This document shows, piece by piece, positions 34,310 through 42,702 of a stretch of DNA of 64,000 bases. This DNA comes from Candidatus Gastranaerophilales bacterium. GTDB lineage: Bacteria > Cyanobacteriota > Vampirovibrionia > Gastranaerophilales > Gastranaerophilaceae. The stretch is taken from assembly GCA_944325875.1 (NCBI GenBank), contig CALVBU010000006.1, positions 1 to 64,000 on the forward strand, given 5' to 3'. Position numbers and translations under genes: made by a program. Numbering within the stretch: position 1 is the stretch's first letter; the number at the start of each line of letters is the position of its first letter. The notes beneath the pieces are model-generated. The model saw nothing but the letters and a program-made list of their open reading frames with translations, searched no databases and was not told the origin of the DNA.

Positions 34310-36478
34310 ATGAAAGTTCTGGAAATAAAGAATAACCTAGTTAAAATATCATATAATAGAGAAGATAATCTTTTACTATCAGGGTTTGTAATTATAGAAG
34401 ACTCACAAACACCATATGTAGCACAAGTTCTAAGCTTAAAAGCTGACAATGGTGTCAATTACGCAATAGTAAAACTACTATTTACCTTTGATACTGAAGG
34501 TATAGTAAAGAACTATGACGGCACAGTTCCTGCACTTGATGCTGATGTAACAAAACTTTCAGCTGACGAGCTTTTAGATATTATGCCGATTAATAATCCT
34601 ATAGAAATCGGACCTTTAGCAAACCAAGATATAGATCTAAAAGCTGATAGAACATTACTTGAACAAAGTTTATTGATTTGCTCAGAAAACAAAGAAAATA
34701 CGAATACATTAATTGAAAACTTTGTTTTCCAATTGAGCACAGATAACAGAAAATCTGTGATATTTGACACAGATGGGCAATTTCCAGGACAAAAACTTAC
34801 ATTCGGAACAGATTTTAAGTTGCCGCTAAATTACAACACAATTAACTTCATTTATGAACATGACTTAAATAATGTAGAACCAACAAGCAAAGCGCTAATT
34901 CAGGACATATTCTTAGAAGTCCAAGAATATTCCAAGACAGTATTGGATAAATTCATTCCATTTGATACATTTATAAGTGTTGTAGATCAGCAATACAAAG
35001 CTACAGGCTTAACTGAGCTTGTACTATTAAAAAATAAATTGCTAAAATACAAAGAAGAAAATGTATTTGCTCAAAATGCAAAAGAAATACATGCTCTTCG
35101 CAGTGCAATTCGAGCAAATTTAACAAATATTATAGACATATCATCTGCTAATGATATATTACAAAACGAAATCATTAAATATGTATATGATTCTATAGAT
35201 GAAATGGACTTATTCGTATATTCATTTGTATCATTAAACAATGATAATGCTGACAAAAAACTTATTAGACATTTTCTAACTAAAAATAAAATATATACGA
35301 CAATAAATTGTAGTCACAACTTTAAATATCTATATGAACTAAAAGAACGTGCAAACAACCTTATCTTATTTGCACCTCAAACATTGCAACATGATTTCGC
35401 CACATATAACACATTTTTAAATAAGTTAAATAGCGATGAATTTATAATATATGGAAAATCAACACAGCACGTTCCGTTTATTATTGAGCTAACATCTATA
35501 CTTGAAAGTGAAGAGGAACCTGAAGTTTCACAAAATGAAGAAAAACAGGAAGATAATCAAGTAAACGAAGAAGAAGAAAATAAAAATGATACAACTGAAC
35601 AAGAACAAGATGATTTTTCAGATGAATCAAACTCTTATTCATATGAAACATTAAATTCAGATGATGCACCAGCTCAAGATCAGGAAGATACACCTGAAGA
35701 AAATAATGAAGAAATACCAATGCAAGAAGAACCTGCGCCTCAAGCAGAAATCATTGAAGAAGAACCAATAAAACCTGAAGAAATCAGTAACATAATTGAC
35801 AATGATATCGCACTAGAAGAAGCTCCTCAGACATATTCTGAAGATTTAGAAGAAGCTCCAGAAAGAGAAGAAGAACTTCCTGATGTATTTAAAAATCCAC
35901 CTCAAGAAGGACTTTTAAAAGAGGCTCCATTTATAATAGAAAAAGAAATGCACCCTATAAAGTCCAACAGCTTTATAGAAGGGAATATTATCGAAGAAAC
36001 AGAAGAACAGCCTGAACCAAATATTGAATATAATGAAGACAGCTTGGAAATGATTTCAGATGACGAAATTCAAAAAAGGATTGAAGACGAAAGAAAAACT
36101 CCGCCAATAGTTGATAATGCGGCTGAAGTCGTTGATGAAATCATGTTTTCAGAACCTGCAAAACAAATACCATCAATAGAAGAAGAACTTGGCGAAGATA
36201 CCTTAACTGAAGATGACTTAAATTTCATTGAAGATGTTAACATTGGAGCTACAGAGCTTGCAGAAACTCCTGATTTACCGATTTATCCGGCAGAAGCTCC
36301 TTCTAGTTCGGAAACACCAGCATATGAACAAGGGGACAAAGTCTCACACCCTAAATATGGAGAAGGTGTAGTTGAAAAAATGATAAAATATGGAAATAAA
36401 ACTCTTTGTTCCATAAACTTTGTAAACATTGGAAGAAGATTGCTAGACCCTGCAATTTCTGAATTACAAAAATTATAA
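34310..36478 (+). CDS. Unknown protein with C-terminal UvrD/PcrA-type Tudor domain
   Basis: A 722-residue protein. Residues ~1-65 are a small beta domain (VKISYNREDNLLLSGFVII). Residues ~110-400 are a mixed domain resembling a P-loop fold (SVIFDTDGQFPGQKLTFG) but without a clear GKT. Residues ~400-665 are a very acidic, Glu/Pro-rich low-complexity linker. Residues ~670-722 (GDKVSHPKYGEGVVEKMIKY ... RRLLDPAISELQKL) match the C-terminal Tudor-like domain of PcrA/UvrD, which binds RNA polymerase. No helicase motifs are present. Inference: a scaffold that may reach RNA polymerase through a long flexible arm. GATGAGGA precedes the ATG. Confidence 0.8.
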   Translation: MKVLEIKNNLVKISYNREDNLLLSGFVIIEDSQTPYVAQVLSLKADNGVNYAIVKLLFTFDTEGIVKNYDGTVPALDADVTKLSADELLDIMPINNPIEIGPLANQDIDLKADRTLLEQSLLICSENKENTNTLIENFVFQLSTDNRKSVIFDTDGQFPGQKLTFGTDFKLPLNYNTINFIYEHDLNNVEPTSKALIQDIFLEVQEYSKTVLDKFIPFDTFISVVDQQYKATGLTELVLLKNKLLKYKEENVFAQNAKEIHALRSAIRANLTNIIDISSANDILQNEIIKYVYDSIDEMDLFVYSFVSLNNDNADKKLIRHFLTKNKIYTTINCSHNFKYLYELKERANNLILFAPQTLQHDFATYNTFLNKLNSDEFIIYGKSTQHVPFIIELTSILESEEEPEVSQNEEKQEDNQVNEEEENKNDTTEQEQDDFSDESNSYSYETLNSDDAPAQDQEDTPEENNEEIPMQEEPAPQAEIIEEEPIKPEEISNIIDNDIALEEAPQTYSEDLEEAPEREEELPDVFKNPPQEGLLKEAPFIIEKEMHPIKSNSFIEGNIIEETEEQPEPNIEYNEDSLEMISDDEIQKRIEDERKTPPIVDNAAEVVDEIMFSEPAKQIPSIEEELGEDTLTEDDLNFIEDVNIGATELAETPDLPIYPAEAPSSSETPAYEQGDKVSHPKYGEGVVEKMIKYGNKTLCSINFVNIGRRLLDPAISELQKL

Positions 36479-36482
36479 AAAA

Positions 36483-36833
36483 TTATTTACGTAAACTAGC
36501 TGCACCTTTCAAGTAAACAAACTTAGGTTTAAACTTTTCATCACAGTTAGTCACCAAAAGCACGCGTAGACATTTTACTAATGAATTAGGAACATCTAGT
36601 TCATGAAAACACATCATTGCAATTTCAGAAAAGCCCATATCAGTACGTGCAAATTTAGCTGGGAATGCTGCATTTAGATCATTAGTCAGAGTGAAAATAA
36701 TATGAGAAATATCTTCTACTTTTAGATTATTTTCATTCATAATAGCATATAAAAGTTCAAGAGTTGCTGATTTTATCGCTTCTACACTATTTTCATCAAC
36801 TGTTATTGCTCCACGGATACCTTTAGTAATCAT
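36483..36833 (-). CDS. aroH: Chorismate mutase, AroH type
   Basis: Converts chorismate to prephenate in phenylalanine and tyrosine synthesis. The 116-residue product has the trimeric AroH-fold signatures RGAITVDENSVEAI, FTLTNDLNAAFPAKFARTDM, CFHELDVPNSLVKCLRVL and YLKGAASLR, with the active-site arginines present. It is the last gene after def-fmt on the same strand (10-base gap); AAGG is eight bases before the start. Confidence 0.93.
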   Translation of the reverse strand: MITKGIRGAITVDENSVEAIKSATLELLYAIMNENNLKVEDISHIIFTLTNDLNAAFPAKFARTDMGFSEIAMMCFHELDVPNSLVKCLRVLLVTNCDEKFKPKFVYLKGAASLRK

Positions 36834-36843
36834 ATTTAAAACC

Positions 36844-37755
36844 TTATTTTTTTAAACCGTTATACCAATCCCTTGCTGACATTTCACCTTTACCTTCTGG
36901 TTTAATTTTCATAACCAACAAGCAATCTTTACCGCAAGCAACCTTTATGCCATTTTTTGAAATCTCAACAAACTCTCCAGGAAGTCCTTTACCGGAAACT
37001 ACCTTTGATTGCATTACCTTAATCAACTTATCATTATAAACAAAATGAGCAGAAGGGAATTTATAGATACCTCTAACAAGATTATGAATTTCTACTGCAG
37101 GCTTAGCCCAATCAATTTGAGTTTCTTCTTTAGACAGCTTATTGGCCATACAAACGCCATCTTCACATTGAGGAACAGGTTTTACCGATCCATCCACCAA
37201 CCCAATTAGAGTTTTTTCCAAAAGCTGAGGGGACAACTCACTTATTGTATTGAACAGATCTTCACAATTCATATCATCGTCAATTGGAATAACTTCTTTA
37301 AGACAAATATCACCGCAATCGAGGCCTAATTCAGTAATCATTGTACAAATTCCGGTTTCTTTATCCCCATTGATAATTGCTCGTTGTATCGGATTTGCTC
37401 CACGATATTTAGGCAAAAGCGAAGCATGAAGATTTATTGTTTCATATTTAGGAATATCTAAAACTTCCTGAGACAAAATTTGACCAAATGCAAATGTTAC
37501 AAAGAAATCTGGTTTTAAAGCCTTCAAGGCTTCTATAACATCAGGTTCTTTCCTTATAGATTTGGGCTGAAAAACAGGTAAATCATGCTCTAAAGCAAAT
37601 TTTTTAACAACAGACATTGTAATCTTGTGTCCACGTCCTGCTGGTTTGTCAGGTTGTGTAACAACACCAATAATATCAATATTTGATGAATTATAAAGAT
37701 ATTCCAAAGATTTTAATGAAATCGCAGGAGTTCCGAAAAATACTACTCTAATCAT
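36844..37755 (-). CDS. fmt: Methionyl-tRNA formyltransferase
   Basis: Formylates initiator Met-tRNA with 10-formyl-tetrahydrofolate. The 303 residues include FFGTPAISLKSLEYL, TQPDKPAGRGHK, and the catalytic segment NLHASLLPKYRGANPIQRAI with Asn and His and GLDCGDI downstream. A C-terminal tRNA-binding domain follows. The start overlaps the end of def by eight bases. Confidence 0.96.
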   Translation of the reverse strand: MIRVVFFGTPAISLKSLEYLYNSSNIDIIGVVTQPDKPAGRGHKITMSVVKKFALEHDLPVFQPKSIRKEPDVIEALKALKPDFFVTFAFGQILSQEVLDIPKYETINLHASLLPKYRGANPIQRAIINGDKETGICTMITELGLDCGDICLKEVIPIDDDMNCEDLFNTISELSPQLLEKTLIGLVDGSVKPVPQCEDGVCMANKLSKEETQIDWAKPAVEIHNLVRGIYKFPSAHFVYNDKLIKVMQSKVVSGKGLPGEFVEISKNGIKVACGKDCLLVMKIKPEGKGEMSARDWYNGLKK

Positions 37756-38311
37756 TTTCTAATTCAGCCTCTAATTCTGGTTCTGACAACAATTTATCTT
37801 CTTCAACAGGAGGTAAATTATGTTTCTTAAGAATTTCATCTGCCTCAAAGCGATTTACACAGTGATCTATAAATAAAATACCCTCTAAATGATCAAATTC
37901 ATGTTGAATAGCTCTAGCCAAAAGGCAACCATCTTTAGCTTCAAGTATAAATGTTCTACCATTAATATCCTGAGCTTTAACCGTAACATTTTTATATCTT
38001 CTAACAGGTGTATATGCTTCAGGAAAACTTAAACAACCTTCATCTTCTATAATCGCACCTGATTTTTTGATAATTTTTGGATTTATAAATACCATAGGCT
38101 TCATAGGATTATCTTTTGTTGAAGCATCAATAACATATACTCGTAAATTTACGCCAATTTGTGGAGCAGCAAGCCCAACTCCATTGTAAGTATACATTGT
38201 ATCAAACAAATCCTGCACTAAATCTGCAACTTTTTTTGAAACTTTATGAACTTCTTTTGATTTTTCTCTTAATGACGGTTCGCCATATTTTAAAATTTTC
38301 TTTACTGCCAT
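37748..38311 (-). CDS. def: Peptide deformylase
   Basis: Removes the formyl group from nascent proteins. The 187-residue product has motif 1 GVGLAAPQIG, motif 2 EGCLSFP (metal Cys) and motif 3 QHEFDHLEG (metal His pair). ATG 38311 is preferred over the upstream ATG at 38341 because GTGAGG precedes it. The C-terminal acidic extension is slightly longer than in short PDFs. It is the first gene of def-fmt-aroH. Confidence 0.96.
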   Translation of the reverse strand: MAVKKILKYGEPSLREKSKEVHKVSKKVADLVQDLFDTMYTYNGVGLAAPQIGVNLRVYVIDASTKDNPMKPMVFINPKIIKKSGAIIEDEGCLSFPEAYTPVRRYKNVTVKAQDINGRTFILEAKDGCLLARAIQHEFDHLEGILFIDHCVNRFEADEILKKHNLPPVEEDKLLSEPELEAELEND

Positions 38312-38329
38312 TCTTACCTCACTACAATC

Positions 38330-38358
38330 ATTATAATACAAATCAGAATAAGTGTAAA
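38330..38358 (-). promoter_or_regulatory. Promoter of def-fmt-aroH
   Basis: On the minus strand TTTACA (38358-38353), a 17-base spacer and TATAAT (38335-38330) precede def. Confidence 0.7.
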
Positions 38359-38394
38359 ATTAAGTAAAAAAAAAGCAATTTTGATAATAAAAAA

Positions 38395-38412
38395 AACTTT
38401 ATATAAATAAGG
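38395..38412 (+). promoter_or_regulatory. ACTTTATATA-type upstream motif
   Basis: AACTTTATATAAATAAGG ends eight bases before the 38420 start and is almost identical to the motif at 3203. Its AAGG probably doubles as the ribosome-binding site here. Confidence 0.45.
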
Positions 38413-38419
38413 ATATTTT

Positions 38420-39271
38420 ATGACTTTAGACATTAAGAAGATAAGCTTTAATTATACCCCAAATAACACATCTATTACAGCTCCCAAAAGCGACAATAGA
38501 GAGGTTATTTCTATTTTTAATCTACAAAATACGCAAAATGTAGAAAAAACACAAAATACAAATAAAGCAAAAAACGTAAACGAAGCCGACAAATATAAAA
38601 AAGCAGAAGAAACACTAGATCAAATACTATCAAAACTAGGAAACAACAAATCTCTCACTAACACAAAAAATATAGTAGACCAACTACTCAACACAAACGA
38701 ACATAGCGGGATTACCTTAATAGCAAATAATCTTAATGATAAAATAGAAATATTGGGCGAACAAAAAATTAAAATAATAGGTACAGCCTTGGAAGCAATA
38801 TCAAAAGGCGGGAGTCCTGAAGAAATAGAAGCTACCCTTAATGATTTAAAAGCACAAGCTGAGAATCTTGTTGAACAAATGAAAAATTTAGAAAACAAGG
38901 CTAAACAAACTCAACAGCTTAATCAGTCAGTATTTCAATTTAAAGCTAAAGGCGGCAATCCTGAAAGCATTAACTGGCAACAAATTGCACAAGACATGAC
39001 ACAAGGTATCGGAAACACAGATACAAAAGTGAACCAAGATAATAATGCAAACTCCGATAGTATTAATAAATCACAACAAGACTTTGATAAAAAATTTGAA
39101 GAACTGCTCAAAACCTTAAACGGTGGACAAGCACAAAAATCTCAAACAAATGAATACATAACACAAGAGATGTCAAATCAGACTAATACAAATCCATTTA
39201 CAACCCAAAACCCAGAAGACCAAGAACAAAAGAAACGTAAATTTGGCTTTCTTGGGTTAAATAACGTCTAA
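38420..39271 (+). CDS. Asn/Gln-rich coiled-coil protein of unknown function
   Basis: A 283-residue, cysteine-free protein. The leader MTLDIKKISFNYTPNNTS ends in an SFN motif. Helical coiled-coil segments (~58-75 and ~125-165; LNDLKAQAENLVEQMKNLEN) are joined by Asn/Gln/Thr-rich stretches. The C-terminus is QEQKKRKFGFLGLNNV. No Sec signal or enzyme motif is seen. It ends inside the end of queE (tail-to-tail overlap of 15 bases). Confidence 0.72.
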   Translation: MTLDIKKISFNYTPNNTSITAPKSDNREVISIFNLQNTQNVEKTQNTNKAKNVNEADKYKKAEETLDQILSKLGNNKSLTNTKNIVDQLLNTNEHSGITLIANNLNDKIEILGEQKIKIIGTALEAISKGGSPEEIEATLNDLKAQAENLVEQMKNLENKAKQTQQLNQSVFQFKAKGGNPESINWQQIAQDMTQGIGNTDTKVNQDNNANSDSINKSQQDFDKKFEELLKTLNGGQAQKSQTNEYITQEMSNQTNTNPFTTQNPEDQEQKKRKFGFLGLNNV

Positions 39272-39925
39272 AAATTTATGCACCTGAGGGATTAAACGAA
39301 CCTTTTTGTATAAGTTACAGAAATCTTCAAAAACCTTTAATCGACATTCCGAAGAAACAGCGAACTTATTACCTTTCATTTCAGGCTGCAGAATTATTTC
39401 ACAATCAGCAGCTTTAGCAATTTCTATTGAGGTTTTAATTTCTTCCTCGTTGATATTTTCATTAAAAACTACTTTTGCAAAAATCTCTTTTGACGCACCA
39501 ATTTCAAAAAATCTTTTATAATCAGCTACATTAATTTTTATTCCAGTTGCACTCTCAAGCTTTATATCCGCGGAAATAATATCAATATAATTAATTACTT
39601 TTGCTAAATTATCTGGAAGAGTGCCATTTGTTTCAAGATAAACCTTGTGACCTGAAGCTTTTAAAAGTGGTAAAAACTTTTCAAGAAAATCAACTGATAC
39701 AAGAGGTTCTCCGCCAGTAAGAGAGACTGTAAAAACTTCATTATAGCTATTGATTTTCGCTAATAATTCTTCCGGAGAATATTCTTTTGATTTTGAAATC
39801 TCAAAATCGGTATCACAATAATTACAATGCAAATTACAACCGCAAAATCTTATAAACAATTGCTTTGATCCAACATAAGGACCTTCACCTTGAATAGATA
39901 CAAAAATTTCTCTTACTTTAGCCAT
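39257..39925 (-). CDS. queE: 7-carboxy-7-deazaguanine synthase
   Basis: A radical SAM enzyme in the pathway to preQ0 and queuosine; it rearranges 6-carboxytetrahydropterin. The 222-residue product begins VREIFVSIQGEGPYVGSKQL, typical of QueE, and has the [4Fe-4S] cluster motif CNLHCNYC, then SLTGGEPLVS, LETNGTLP and the SADIK segment. The gene overlaps the dnaJ-like gene by eight bases. Confidence 0.93.
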   Translation of the reverse strand: MAKVREIFVSIQGEGPYVGSKQLFIRFCGCNLHCNYCDTDFEISKSKEYSPEELLAKINSYNEVFTVSLTGGEPLVSVDFLEKFLPLLKASGHKVYLETNGTLPDNLAKVINYIDIISADIKLESATGIKINVADYKRFFEIGASKEIFAKVVFNENINEEEIKTSIEIAKAADCEIILQPEMKGNKFAVSSECRLKVFEDFCNLYKKVRLIPQVHKFLDVI

Positions 39926-40991
39926 GATATAAATTTTCTCTGATATTACCTTGTGATAACTTTTTCAATTTTTCATAAAGTCTTATCTCATCATCTGATA
40001 AGTCTTTAGAAATTTGAATCTCTACGGTAATTATCATATCACCAAATTTCCCATTTGTCTTTATACCTTCTCCTGCAAGTCTAAATTTTTGACCGGACAA
40101 GGTATTTTTAGGAAGCGTGAGAATAACTCTACCATTAAACGCAGGAATAGGGATTTTTCCACCCAAAACGGCTTCAAATGGGGTTATGGGAAGTCTATAT
40201 AGAATATCCTCACCATCAATTCTTATATATGGATTCTGCTCAACTTTTACAGTTAAGTATAAGTTTCCGCTAACACCACCATAAAAACCCGGATTACCTT
40301 CACCTTGAATACGTAATTTTGCACCGTTTTTGATATTTGCAGGAATTTTTACATTTATTTTTTTATGCTGAATAAATTCACCTGTACCATTGCATACCGA
40401 ACACTTGGAGCCGTTGATAAATCTCCTGCCTTCACAATTTGGGCACAATTCTTTATGTAAGACATTCACAACCCTTGATGTTCCACGAACAGAATCCTCA
40501 AGGGTTATAGATACTTCTGCAAAAATATCTTCACCATTTTTAGGCTTTCTTTTATTTTTCTTTTCCTTTGCTATACCATCAAGAATATCGTTTATCGCGC
40601 TTTTAAAATCATTTTTTTGAAAAGCTTCTTTGCTATCTTCAAATGTTGGCCTTGTAGCATTATCATTTGTTTTTTCTTTTTTCGGCTGCTCATAAGTTTT
40701 TTGCTCAGAAGTCTTTTTATACTCAGATCTTGCTCCTTCCGATTTTACTTTTTGTTTAGGAGACTTATAAAAACCATTCAGCATATCATACTGCTTACGT
40801 TTTTTCTCATCAGAAAGTACCTCATAAGCTTCCAAAACATCCTTAAACTTTTTTTCACTATCAGGAGTTTTGTTAACATCAGGGTGATATTTTCGAGCTA
40901 ACTTTCTATATGCAGACTTAACATCCTGAGAATCACTATCAGGCGTCAAACCTAAAATCTCATAATAATTTTTTCGAACTCCAATGACCAT
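39918..40991 (-). CDS. DnaJ-like co-chaperone with a half-size zinc domain
   Basis: A 357-residue Hsp40. The J-domain (1-70) has the HPD motif in KYHPDVNK. A charged linker replaces the usual G/F region. The zinc region has only two repeats (CPNCEG and CSVCNG), enough for one zinc site, where DnaJ has four repeats and two sites. The two C-terminal substrate domains (CTD I/II) and a short dimerisation tail follow. It is therefore intermediate between DnaJ and CbpA types. No Shine-Dalgarno sequence is seen; a perfect 12-base inverted repeat lies directly upstream (40994-41020). Confidence 0.88.
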   Translation of the reverse strand: MVIGVRKNYYEILGLTPDSDSQDVKSAYRKLARKYHPDVNKTPDSEKKFKDVLEAYEVLSDEKKRKQYDMLNGFYKSPKQKVKSEGARSEYKKTSEQKTYEQPKKEKTNDNATRPTFEDSKEAFQKNDFKSAINDILDGIAKEKKNKRKPKNGEDIFAEVSITLEDSVRGTSRVVNVLHKELCPNCEGRRFINGSKCSVCNGTGEFIQHKKINVKIPANIKNGAKLRIQGEGNPGFYGGVSGNLYLTVKVEQNPYIRIDGEDILYRLPITPFEAVLGGKIPIPAFNGRVILTLPKNTLSGQKFRLAGEGIKTNGKFGDMIITVEIQISKDLSDDEIRLYEKLKKLSQGNIRENLYHG

Positions 40992-41037
40992 ACTTTTTTA
41001 TTAATGATATTAATAAAAAAATCAACAGGAAAAAGAA

Positions 41038-42273
41038 TTAATTACAAATATCAGTACGGTACTTTATATTTTTAAAACTTACTCCAGCAACATTTTCATA
41101 AAGCTGTCTTTTTGCACCAGAAAGCGTCGCCGCACACTGAGTAAGAACTAAAGTTCTACCCTTATTTGTCTCAAACTCTAAATACTGATTTTTTCTTGTT
41201 GAAAAATGGGTTATAAAAGTATTATCATCAAGAGAATCCAAACCTTCAATAGTTAAACCATCCTGCCTAGAAGTTAGCACAATAGAAACCGACGACAAAT
41301 CAGAAGCTCTTAAAGCTATATAATCATCAGCAAATGAACCCACAGCACAAGCTTCAAAAAGATCTAATAAATTTTCATCAAGACCACTTAACACAGCAAA
41401 AGCATCATGATCCTTTAAAAATGACGCAAATCCAGTAGTTATATAACTATCTTCGGACGTAAGGACACATTCCACTCCAATAACACCGAGATAAGGAGTT
41501 TCTCTCTTTTCCAACGCTTGCAAAATATTATACACAACATCATTCATGATTGAGGCAATAATACTTTCTGACACTTTATAATCAGGAACAAAAGCCCCTA
41601 CACCTTCAGTAAACAAACCGCCATCACCATTTTCTAAAAATTTATAATCTGCACAAACACCAAAAGGTAAAGCCTGATATCCATCGGTAATTACGTATAA
41701 TGTAAAAGAATGTCCATTAACAAATTCTTCTAATACAGCCTTCTTTTCATCTGATAAAAATAAATCGTCCAAACAAGACTTCGCCATGGTAACATTTGAA
41801 CAAACAGCTTGAACAGAATTATCAGAGAATTCGTCAGAACCAATTAAAAGTGGATAAGATGCATTTTTTAAATAATCCGCAGCTAATTGATATTTTTCAA
41901 AAATAGCAAATCGTGGAGTTGGAATTCGTAACTTATACATTAGCTTTTTAGCAATCGAACGACTAACAGCAAAAGCAGAAGCTGTGGCAGTAGGTGCAAA
42001 TATTAATTGAGAATTTGCTTGGAACAAATCAGCAATATCTGCTTTTATAGCTAATTTAGAAGCAGCAATCGTCAAATCAATAGCATTTTCTAAAGCAAAC
42101 TCCAACAACTTTGAAATATCATCTTCTCTTATATCAACACACTCACAAAACTCAGCCATTGCAGAATTTCCTGGAGCCACATAAATTTTTTCAACATTAT
42201 CATATTTACTAAGCTTTAGAGCGATAGCATGCTCTTTAGCTGAATGTCCAACAATTAAAATCTTCTTACCCAT
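41038..42273 (-). CDS. PurD-like ATP-grasp protein, probably inactive or altered
   Basis: A 411-residue homologue of phosphoribosylamine-glycine ligase. The N-terminus (ILIVGHSAKEHAIALKL, YVAPGNSAMAEFC) and the order of domains match PurD. Key catalytic elements are lost: the glycine-rich nucleotide loop (KADGLAAGKG in PurD) reads LLIGSDEFSDNSVQ; GPNTGGMGAY reads LFTEGVGAFV; and the metal-binding N-x-RFGDPE reads GFASFLKDHD. It may have a new substrate or a regulatory role. It cannot be assumed to make GAR, so a true purD should lie elsewhere. Confidence 0.75.
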   Translation of the reverse strand: MGKKILIVGHSAKEHAIALKLSKYDNVEKIYVAPGNSAMAEFCECVDIREDDISKLLEFALENAIDLTIAASKLAIKADIADLFQANSQLIFAPTATASAFAVSRSIAKKLMYKLRIPTPRFAIFEKYQLAADYLKNASYPLLIGSDEFSDNSVQAVCSNVTMAKSCLDDLFLSDEKKAVLEEFVNGHSFTLYVITDGYQALPFGVCADYKFLENGDGGLFTEGVGAFVPDYKVSESIIASIMNDVVYNILQALEKRETPYLGVIGVECVLTSEDSYITTGFASFLKDHDAFAVLSGLDENLLDLFEACAVGSFADDYIALRASDLSSVSIVLTSRQDGLTIEGLDSLDDNTFITHFSTRKNQYLEFETNKGRTLVLTQCAATLSGAKRQLYENVAGVSFKNIKYRTDICN

Positions 42274-42438
42274 AAGAAAATAATAGCATAAAAAAGCTTT
42301 AGAAACTCTGGAAAATGTTTTACTAAACTAAATTAAAAAGAGGATGTTTGTAAAGATAAATTAAGCTTTAATAGAATTGTATAATGACAAATTAAAAAGT
42401 ATCATTAATAAAATAAATGTAGTAAGTGAGGTTTTGTA

Positions 42439-42678
42439 ATGGCAGATTTAGTAAGTATATTGCAAAAGGTATTTGTTCCAACACCTATGCAAACAACAGT
42501 ACCGGTAAGAGGAACTTCTACAAATCCGTTTGGCAACAACCCTTTTGTAAACTATAACGGCAACAACTATAACAGTGCCACATATGCAAAAAACAACCCA
42601 GTTCGCGGTGGATACTTTGCTGGCTATTACAACGGAAAACAAAACATTGTAGGTAGAAGACTGTTTATTGAGGTATAA
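42439..42678 (+). CDS. Small Asn/Gly-rich hypothetical protein
   Basis: A 79-residue protein with an Asn/Tyr/Gly-rich low-complexity middle (NPFGNNPFVNYNGNNYNSA) and a basic end (FAGYYNGKQNIVGRRLFIEV). GTGAGG precedes the ATG. Seems genuine by its ribosome site and its position between two genes, but no function can be proposed. Confidence 0.65.
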   Translation: MADLVSILQKVFVPTPMQTTVPVRGTSTNPFGNNPFVNYNGNNYNSATYAKNNPVRGGYFAGYYNGKQNIVGRRLFIEV

Positions 42679-42702
42679 AATTTTCATGATAAAATTGGAC
42701 TT

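Noticed and set aside
40994-41020. Perfect inverted repeat TTTTTTATTAAT/ATTAATAAAAAA as a terminator
   Set aside because: The stem is A/T only and lies between same-strand genes; kept as a note in the DnaJ entry.
39926-41037. preQ1 riboswitch controlling queE
   Set aside because: queE is the second gene of its operon, and no preQ1 aptamer-like hairpin with an A-rich tail is visible upstream of the operon.
42448-42687. 79-residue ORF opposite the small 42439 gene
   Set aside because: The plus-strand gene has GTGAGG and a plausible product; the minus ORF has no ribosome site.
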